Below, in pieces: positions 9,893 through 18,800 of a stretch of DNA of 64,000 bases (its first letter is position 1; every line of letters begins with the position of its first letter). The notes under the pieces are model-generated. The model was not told where the DNA came from. It saw only the letters and a list, made by a program, of their open reading frames with translations, and did not search any database. The position numbers and the translations under genes are program-made. The DNA is from Schistocephalus solidus (taxonomy: Eukaryota > Platyhelminthes > Cestoda > Diphyllobothriidea > Diphyllobothriidae), in contig WEDG01011437.1 of NCBI GenBank assembly GCA_017591395.1, forward strand, positions 1 through 64,000. Reading direction: 5' to 3'.

Positions 9893-12800
9893 GTGGCACG
9901 CGTATGCGAACAGCTTAGCTCCGTCACTCACTTCACTTGTTCACATCTTCGGTCAGTTTGACTCTGTCTCATCATTGAAACAGGGTGAGTTTGAAATCAG
10001 TGATGGTGATACCTCACGACTCATGGCGCCCTCCTGAGGACAGTGGTGGACCTAGTCGCTCGTGACCGTTAAACAAACTCATCTGGGAGCGTGCTGATTT
10101 CTGGCTGCTGCATCGGGTGGGCACTGCATATAAATTCAGGACTGACGTGCTTGATATGTTAACTTAACTAAAGAGATTACAATTATCTTTCTTGATGGGA
10201 TACATCAATCTTGGGACGGGGTACTACGAGTACTTGTCTGGCCTCCTACTCTGTTCACTGTTAGGTCCTTGTACCCTCTATTATGTGGCCTGATTGTCTG
10301 TCCAATGGAAAATTTGCTTATTTTCTCTATTGTCTTCTAACCAAACCTAGGGAAGAAGGCCATCATATGGCCGATTATCGCGCCGTCCTCACGGAGGTCG
10401 TCGATTATGAACGGACCCATGGCGGTGACAATGGTGTCAATGGCCTTGAACATAACAGTCCTGCGCGTTGGTTGAGCAAGGTCACAAAGTCAGGTAGTAA
10501 GGTACGCATTGTCAGTCAGCCCTCTTGGTAATTTGTAGTACCTGGCTATCTTTTTCACTCCTAGCCTTTCGGTCCCAGGATAGACCCCTGGGCAACAGGA
10601 AGTTCCGCTATTTTCTCATGTCGGCTGTCAGTCTTGATCGCTTGGCTTGCAGCAGGCTGACTCCATATCCTCCCCGCTCATACTAGTTCATTTCGTGGAC
10701 TGTATTCGGTATCCTGACTGTCGAACAGTGACGTCATTTGACTCTCTCTGCTCGGCCACCAAAAGCTGCCAGACTTTTTTTCGCTATGCATTTTGTGCGG
10801 TAATGATTAATTATATGGTCACCTAAACCGCACATGAGAAGAGAAACGCCCTGCCCAAGGAATAAAGATGGCTCTACACCTAATTCCAGGATGGGTGAAT
10901 ATTCCCCTGTCCCAACCCTAGCCCTAACATAAACCGGGGCCATAATCCTAACCGTACCACTACAGTTTAACACCTTTCCTAACCTTGACCTTACCCTTCA
11001 AATTTACCGTTAGGTTAACTCTAACCCTAACCTTAAACCTGACTCTAATTTTCCTGGAATTGCGGATGGTTCCTGTCCTCATAACTTGTTCAGGAGTCAT
11101 ATAAGGAATCCTTACCTTTTTTGCCTCCTCACATCTTTCCTTACGTCACAAAACTCGAATTGACCTACAAGAATCCGCAAAAGTGCTGTTTAAATTCACT
11201 TCGGCGTAACCAATATGTCCCGTCGAATTGGCTTCTATGCCTTTAAAGCACTCTCCTCTTTTGTGTCCGTGATTAACAAAATTGGCATCTGCATGTCAAG
11301 ACTTCTGCACCTCACTTTTATGGCACCACACCTAGTAATTATTAGTCTATCATGAAATTTCTAGTTGTGGTTGTAATCGCCTGGCAGGCAACTTAGGACT
11401 ATTGGTAATCACTTTTCACTGTATCTTTGCGCTGTCGTGTTACTATTTTACAGCCTTTCTGAATCGTGTAATTTGAGGAGAAATCATCACGTACAATGTG
11501 ACAGACTGTTCGCCCCGTTCTACTTGATTGTCAGTTCCCATGACTTGTGGTGGATCCGAGGGTCAGGTCGGCATGTTTTGCCCACGTGTTCTTGGTGTAG
11601 GTGCAGACTTTGTGTTGCATTGTTCCTGGGCATCGACTTATGAAAATTCGCATGTGGCTTCTTCTTACGAACTAGGTGAAGCTTGAACCCTTTAAAATAA
11701 TTCAATTAACCCCCGTGTGGGCCTTCCATTCGCCTGAACTACATTTTGCGGCCGTTTTCAACAAAGGAGGTGCATGCATGTCTTGACGTTGGTAGGCCTT
11801 CTTAATTTATTCTTGGGCGTAGCATCTTCGTTTCCTTAATAACAGCTGCCCGTAAACAACTAAGAAAACAACCGACTCGCTTTTGTAGAATAGGAGAGAC
11901 TTTGGAAGTTATGTATCCTTCATTTTAACAGAACCAAAAAATAGTTGGCTTCTGTACGCTGGAGAAGTACGTAAAGCCTCATGGTACTTGTACTGTTTCC
12001 AGCTTTCTACTCTGGGTTATAAGTGAATGAGGCCGCATATTAAGTTTTAATTGGTTTTCGGAAGGTTCTTAGCGGTACTTGTCTTCGTCGTTGCCCTAAA
12101 CCTCCTGACACGATAGTGACGCTGAAGTATCTGACGGTAATAGAATCGAAGAGGTGAGTTCCAGGAAGTAGTCACGAAGAAGGAGACACAAGAGCTTTAT
12201 TAGCCTGACGTTTTGGATTCCCACTCGAATCCACCACCAGAGGCAGAGTCAGATAAAGATATTGTATTGCCCAGGATTTAGTTGCTAGACCACTACATTC
12301 CCATCACAATTGACAGCTCCCGAGCGCATCACATTTAGTTGCACGTGGTCTGATAATTTTCTAACCGGCAAGCTGCTGCAGTTGCCATGCCGCTACTGTG
12401 CCCCTTATCTGCCTCTTTCTCTGATGATGGATTCGAGTGAGAATCCGAAACGTCAGGCTAGTACAGCTCTTGTTTCAGTGGTCCTATCTCCGTCTTCGTT
12501 TCTGACGGTGCCGGTTGCGCTGAAAAGTTTTGAGAGACGACTCGCATCCAGGCTTGAAAGTAGACCTGCTAGTGAGCGGATGGTGGTCTGACTGAAATCG
12601 CGAGAAGACGGCGCCTGGACAAAAGAAGAGGACTTCTGCGCCTCTTCGCTTTCCTATCGACTACACTTTTGTTTGCCCTGGTTTGGTGGCAATAGTAAAA
12701 TGTTGGGGACTTGGAGCGACGTGTTAACGAACGAATTATTTAAAAGGTTTCTACGTTTATGACTGATTATGATCGGCAATCGAACGAGACTCTTAATAAG

Positions 12801-15800
12801 GTGCAGTCCTGGCACGTGATATGTCCTTCGTTCTATCCTAATCTTGTGTCCTTAGTATTCGGCGATGGTGATGGAAGTAAGCGCTTGGTTTTTTCTGTCG
12901 TTGTTGTTGTTGTTGTTGTTGGAGAGATGTGAGATGTAATTACTTGCTCAATAGGCCTTGGGTATTATCTCAGGAAACACCCTAGATGTTTCTGGTCTAA
13001 GTGAAAACGTTTAGTGGGTAAAATCTTGTTCCGCCAATTGTTGCTTTTCTGCACCTTCTATATCGCCTCTCCAACTCAAAAGATTGCTACTCACTCGCAA
13101 ACCGACGCCAATGAATGTTTAAAAGCTTTGCAATAACAATGAAGAACGTTAAGTGAATTGAAAGCATAAAAGTAATATTAAGTTGTTTTGAATACTAATT
13201 TTTTTAGAAAAGCGGAAAATTCCGAAAACATCAAAAATCGCTGTATCTGAGTAAACTCAAGTTTTAAATGCATAACAACCTTTCTATGCAAAAACCGAGT
13301 AAAGTAATCAGCACAAGTAAAAGAACTCTGCCAAATAGTTTTTGTAGTGCGGTTTGAGCTTAATTATCGTTAGTAAATCAGTGCACTTTTAAGGATTGCC
13401 GCGAAAAACAGCCCAAGGTTCGACTATGTATTCCAACACGGTTAAAAAAACAGATACGGTTCGTTTGAATGAAGTTTTGTCAGATGACGTTATCATTGCG
13501 TTTTATAGCAGCAAATAACAAATCGGAATTTTTAAAATCGATAAAACGGCTGAGTTTTTAAAATAACCTGATTGCTTGTACCTTGCTTCATGTGAGTTAC
13601 GTGAAAAAAAAACAAATTTCATGCGTGAGAAGTTCTGTTTGGCAAAACTTTCGAGTTTATTTTAATCTCTTTTCATGTGAAAACACGCGTGAATGCGCAA
13701 ACTTAGCTGAGGTAGCCTAAATTTTGGCTCTAATTTTTGACTGATAAAATTATTCACAAACATATTCTGCATGCACAAAAGACAAGTCCCGCATCCGGTA
13801 CTGTCTCTAAAGATGGGTTCTGCAGGAATCCGAAAAGTCAGGCGAATTAACTTCTTGTACCAGCGATCGCGTGTAGTGCTTCTGGTATTTTCCAGAATAC
13901 GCTAGGCGAATAAATAAAATGTAACGCATTGCGGTTGCCGATAATTATTTTTCGCAAGTTCTCTCATCACAATTCATGAGATAGGCAATCTACTTTACTT
14001 ATGAAGATTTTCGCTTTTGCGGAAACTTTGGCCGCTGGTTGACTCCTAAACCATCTTTTATTTCAGAGCCGACTGTTAGAATCGCGTACCCTGAGTCTGA
14101 ACTTCTGGTGTCTGAACCCTGCGGTCTGCATGTCGAGTCTGGCCTCCTGTGCACACAGCCTGATTCTCGCCAGTGGTACCCTCGCTCCACTGGATGCACT
14201 CGCCGCTGAGCTTGGTCTCGAGTTCCCGGTACGACTAGAGGCTAATCACGTTGTCTCTGCAGATCGTGTTTTTGCCGCCAGCATCGCCAGAGGGCCGGGC
14301 GGCAGTCGTCTGCTGGCAAACTACACCAATCAGAACTCCTTCGCCTTCCAGGACGACATTGGTAGCCTTATTGTGGGGGCCTGTCGTCTAGTGCCGGGTG
14401 GCGTCCTCTGTTTCTTTCCCTCCTACGGTCTCTTGGATAAGTTGGTTCAGCGTTGGGAGGTATGACACCCTCATTGCTGTTTTTCGCTTTCACTCCCTTC
14501 TGGCGTTGCAAAACCCTTGTCATCCTCTTCAAATTTATCTTTCTTGCGTTGTCTATACGTCATTGTTGAAGAAGAAGAAGAAGAAGAAGAAGAAGAAGAA
14601 GAAGAAGAAGAAGAAGAAGAAGAAGGAGGAGGAGGAGGTCTCAGTGATTGCGGATGAGACAGAAATGCAATGACAAGGAATTTCAGGTGGAGAAACACTG
14701 AACTTCGGTTCTGATGAGTGCTCATGGACCAGCGGATTAAGTTCCCTTGCGCAACATCAGCGCTGCGTGTGCTCACATGTTTGCCTCTGGTCGCAGATAC
14801 AAGAGCGCAATATGTAACCCAACTCAGGGAGCAAAAGATAGGTCAGAGAGTAACATGAGACCAACGGTAATAGGATTTTTATGGATGGGACTAAATGACT
14901 AAAAGGAGAGCGCCAACCTAATCCTAATCCTATGCATTGATTTCGGTAGGGTAAGCATTCGTTGCTGGGTAAGTAGGGTCACACACTAGTTTGTTGCCCC
15001 GATTGCGAGATCGGGCGGCTTTATCTCACGTTGACCAATACGCGCGATAGCATTCCTAGCTGACCTGACCCTTGTTGTATTCGGACCCTTGACGGGAGTA
15101 AGAATGGGGCCCACTCTGTGCGATGTTTCATTATCAAAATAAAAACGGGTGCGTTTTGAAACTACTGCAGCGTTCTAGTAGTCGCTGCTAGGAAAGTTGC
15201 AATTTGACCCCATACTTCGGTCCTCCTACCGCCAACGAAATACTGTGTGACCCTCCTAACCCGGCAACGAGTGCCAAACCCTAATGAGCACAATGGATAG
15301 AATTCGGGTTACGGTAGCATGTAGTTCTGTCGCATAGTACACACTGACCTATCCTTTATTCCCTGAGTTGGGTCGCATATTACGCTCTTGCTGTCCTAGA
15401 TGTTGATCAGAGTTTTTATTAACCGAATAAAAACAGAATAGGTGGGAAACAGTGTACCCCTGTTGTCGGTACTTCTCCGTCTGCATATTTGCTTGGCGTT
15501 AAGCAAATGCCTGTAGGAGCTATAGATTTAGCTCTCAGGCGCAACGGGACAAACAGTTCTCCTAACCCGATCGGGTTAATATTTCCGATTGCAACCTGCA
15601 GGCCAGGGGGCTTGTGGTTCAACGGTTATAGCGTTGGACCTTATGATGCTGGATGACCTAGGGATGCGGATTCGAATTTCGCGGGTGGGTAAGGCTGACT
15701 GACGTCGACTAACAGGCCCGAAATAACCATCCTAGTCTCCTTGTCTTTTTCGGTACTCCCTTTCTGCAGCTTGTTTATACAAACTTTCAAAATAGAACAG

Positions 15801-18800
15801 CTCTGGCAAGCTTCCACGCAAATACGGCATTTTCGGACGTTCTTTTTATGTAGTTGACAGTCGGAGTCATATTTGTAGATTCACTTAATCATGAAGCCCA
15901 ATCGCTGAGGAAAATGGAGGTCTGCAATAAATATACTCTTGAGCAATTGAAAAACCCTTCGCCAATAAGTTTTTTTTCATTAAAATATGCTTTACCTGAG
16001 CATGTCTCCGATAAATGTTCGCGGCTACCATCTTTTTTTCGAAGTGAAGTTGTATAGAAAATTGAAAAATTTTGCCCGCCCATGCGTATACTTAGTTGTG
16101 AAATTAAACAAAACTCCCTTTGCTTTTGTTATTAAAATCACTTACGTGACATTTGCTTACTTCTGGACTTCAAGGGCTAAGATATTACTGAAACGGCTCA
16201 CACGTTTATTCACACCGTTTCTAATTTTCTGATGAGCAGAAACTAGGCCGCTTCAAATTTACCTTACCCTATGATTAGAGGTTAAAAGGACCGGTTACTT
16301 TTGGGTACTGTCGCGGTTACTTAAGAAATATTTGTACTTGTTGGGAAATTAGGAATGTATTGAAAGGACTGCCCGTTGGCGTTATTTTTACTTTTTAGGT
16401 AATAAAATTACGCAGATTTACTACTCAGCCTTTGTAAGCAAAAAACACCTGTTTTTTTCCTAAAATACCATGGTTAATTAAGTTTATTCTAAAATTTCCT
16501 CATTATTCCAAATACCTCCAAAATACCATGGTTAATTAAGTTTATTTACGATTTCCTCATTCCTCCAAATTACTGACTGCTAGAGTAAATGGTAATTGAA
16601 GAATGTCTCGTCTCTCAAGACTCACTTGTGCCTGAACTGTTTTTCCCCTCCCCCACCAGCAGGCTCGTACGTTCGGAATTTTCGGTTTTTTTGCCAGTTG
16701 TATCCTCTTTTGCTCTCACTCGACGATGCTGTGGACGTGAATGGTTTAATTGTTCAGGTCTTAAGACCAGTAATCTGCTGGTTTTTAAAGAACGTCTACA
16801 TAAGTGCCCTTTATCTCCCTCCACAACTTCTAGTTGACAGGCATGTTGGACAAACTGGCAAAAGTCAAGCACATACTGCAGGAACCGCGCACCTCCTCCG
16901 ACTTCTCCGCCTGGATGTCCGAGTTCTACGAAGCCATTGATGCGACCCGACCTTCCGCTGGGCACAGTCCTCGCAGCCTGCAAGATCTAGGTCTGCCGAC
17001 TCAAACTGGGGCTGTCGCCCTTGCTGTTTATCGAGGCAAGGTCAGCGAGGGTCTTGACTTCGCCGATGATTATGCCCGTCTTATTGTCTCCGTGGGCATT
17101 CCTTTTCCAGCATTCAAGAACCCTCAGGTCAGTTGCCCTCGCCTACTTGTCATCCTGCTTTCTCTCCTAGTCATCTCATTGCTATAACTTTATCATTACT
17201 TTCGGGAGTAGGGTTCGGGTTTTTAACTCCGCTGCGCCTCTGTTGCACTTAGGTTGGCATATCATCTGTCATAGCCGACTGCCCTCTCGCATTGCACCCT
17301 TGCTTATGCGACTATCCCCGGTGTCTTCTCTCTTTCTTCTTATCAGAATGATGCTACTGCTAAAAAATACTCAGCGCTTTCGTCCGTTATCTTCATCGAT
17401 CCAATGTTCACATTTGCATTGCATTTTTCCATTTGCAATGGATAATTCAGCTCGTTTTCCACTTTTTTGTCTTTTTTTATTTTTCGTGCTTGCATTGAAA
17501 AAGTCACTTGATCAAAAACGAACTTACTGCATGAAAGTGCACGTGTGATCGACGTGTAAATTAGCCATCATTAGGATGAAAATGTCTTATGGGTTAGTCT
17601 AGCTGTTGACCACCCTGTGCGTTCTCAAGGGATGGATAGTGAGGATTATCTGAGAAAAAAGACAGCTCTATTCTGAGAAATAGGTAGCTCCGGACCAGCG
17701 ACGACAGTTCCGTCGAGGCGCGGAATGCTGCGGTCTGGATCGTCGCCTGCCCTATGCCGCGAGTTCACATAACGGCACTACGACGTAGCAGGCGTCAATT
17801 TCCATCAAATGAACGTGATTGCTACCGTTGTTTTATGTTAAAGCACCTCATTTGAGATTATGCAAGAGATAAAGTCTAGCCAAAAGTCTGTCTGAGTGTT
17901 GGAGACACGCCCGTTCTCGAAATTCCCCAGGAGCCTCATGAGAACGTTCGCTTTTAATATTGCAATCCCTTAGTGTGGCATTCTGAGGAATCGATGCGCT
18001 CCGCAAGCCTGGCCCAGCATTGCTAGCAAATGGTATGTGGGGTGACCAAGTCGATCGGGCACTTGCCCTTCGTACTGGTTGTTGAATGTGGGAACCTTCC
18101 TCGAGTCCGATCTCAAAAGTCTGACTGTGGTGAATCCTCATCAGTACCAAGCGGGCGTCTGCTGCTTTCTGAAGTCCGAGTTGTGTATTCGTGTTCTCTG
18201 AAAATCAAGATTCGAGGACCAACTCCCACCCCATCATATATAACTGTCGCATGGGCGACCTCTCTGGCAGACGTGATGTGGCCATCATCGTCTTTACCGA
18301 CGAAGCATGCATTGCCTATGTGGGGACCAGTCAATAACCGACTGGCTTTCGTACGACTGGTTGGTCACTGTTCGAACACCTGGAGAGACACCAAACCACC
18401 CCGCGAGCCGGTTTTACATTCACATGAACATTGCCGACAATGACAAATGAGACCACAATGACCATTTTTGGGCTCATTAGCCGTCATCAGCCTGTCGTAC
18501 CCAACCCCTAACTGACTGATTATGACTAATGAGCCGGCAATGGCCATTCCAATCTCCCTTTTATTTGTCGCTAATGTCATTCCGCTGTGCGTCTTCTGGG
18601 GGGGGGGCTCTAGAGTGAGCCCCAAGGCAGAACGGGACGAGTGATTCCTGTTACCGATCGATGAGCATTCATCAACCTTACAGTCTTAAAATCGCCCCGA
18701 GAGGGTACTACTTTCTGCCTCAGACAGCAAGAAAGGATCATTTTTTCTCCGACAGGGATGCGCAGAGATCAAGGAGGAATTTGTGCAAGCTCTGGCTCGA

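Larger units (their letters stand above)
8877..10350 (+). other. BRIP1 intron 9
   Basis: 1.47-kb GT-AG intron. It contains repeat-C sequence (about 9311-9850) and the GT microsatellite. The remainder shows nothing recognisable. Confidence 0.7.
10502..14066 (+). other. BRIP1 intron 10
   Basis: 3.56-kb intron. It holds a telomere-like tract at 10905-11060 flanked by sequence resembling the MITE ends, a (GTT)n microsatellite at 12898-12921, and a mostly AT-rich remainder from about 12700 to 14000 with no supported feature. Confidence 0.6.
14460..16833 (+). other. BRIP1 intron 11
   Basis: 2.37-kb intron containing a GAA microsatellite, a SINE-A copy (15605-15760) and a ~58-bp tandem duplication at 16462-16570. 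Nothing else is recognised. Confidence 0.7.

Noticed and set aside
14398..14776. Poly-Lys or poly-Ser proteins over the GAA tract
   Set aside because: They arise from reading a trinucleotide microsatellite in intron 11 and have no other support.
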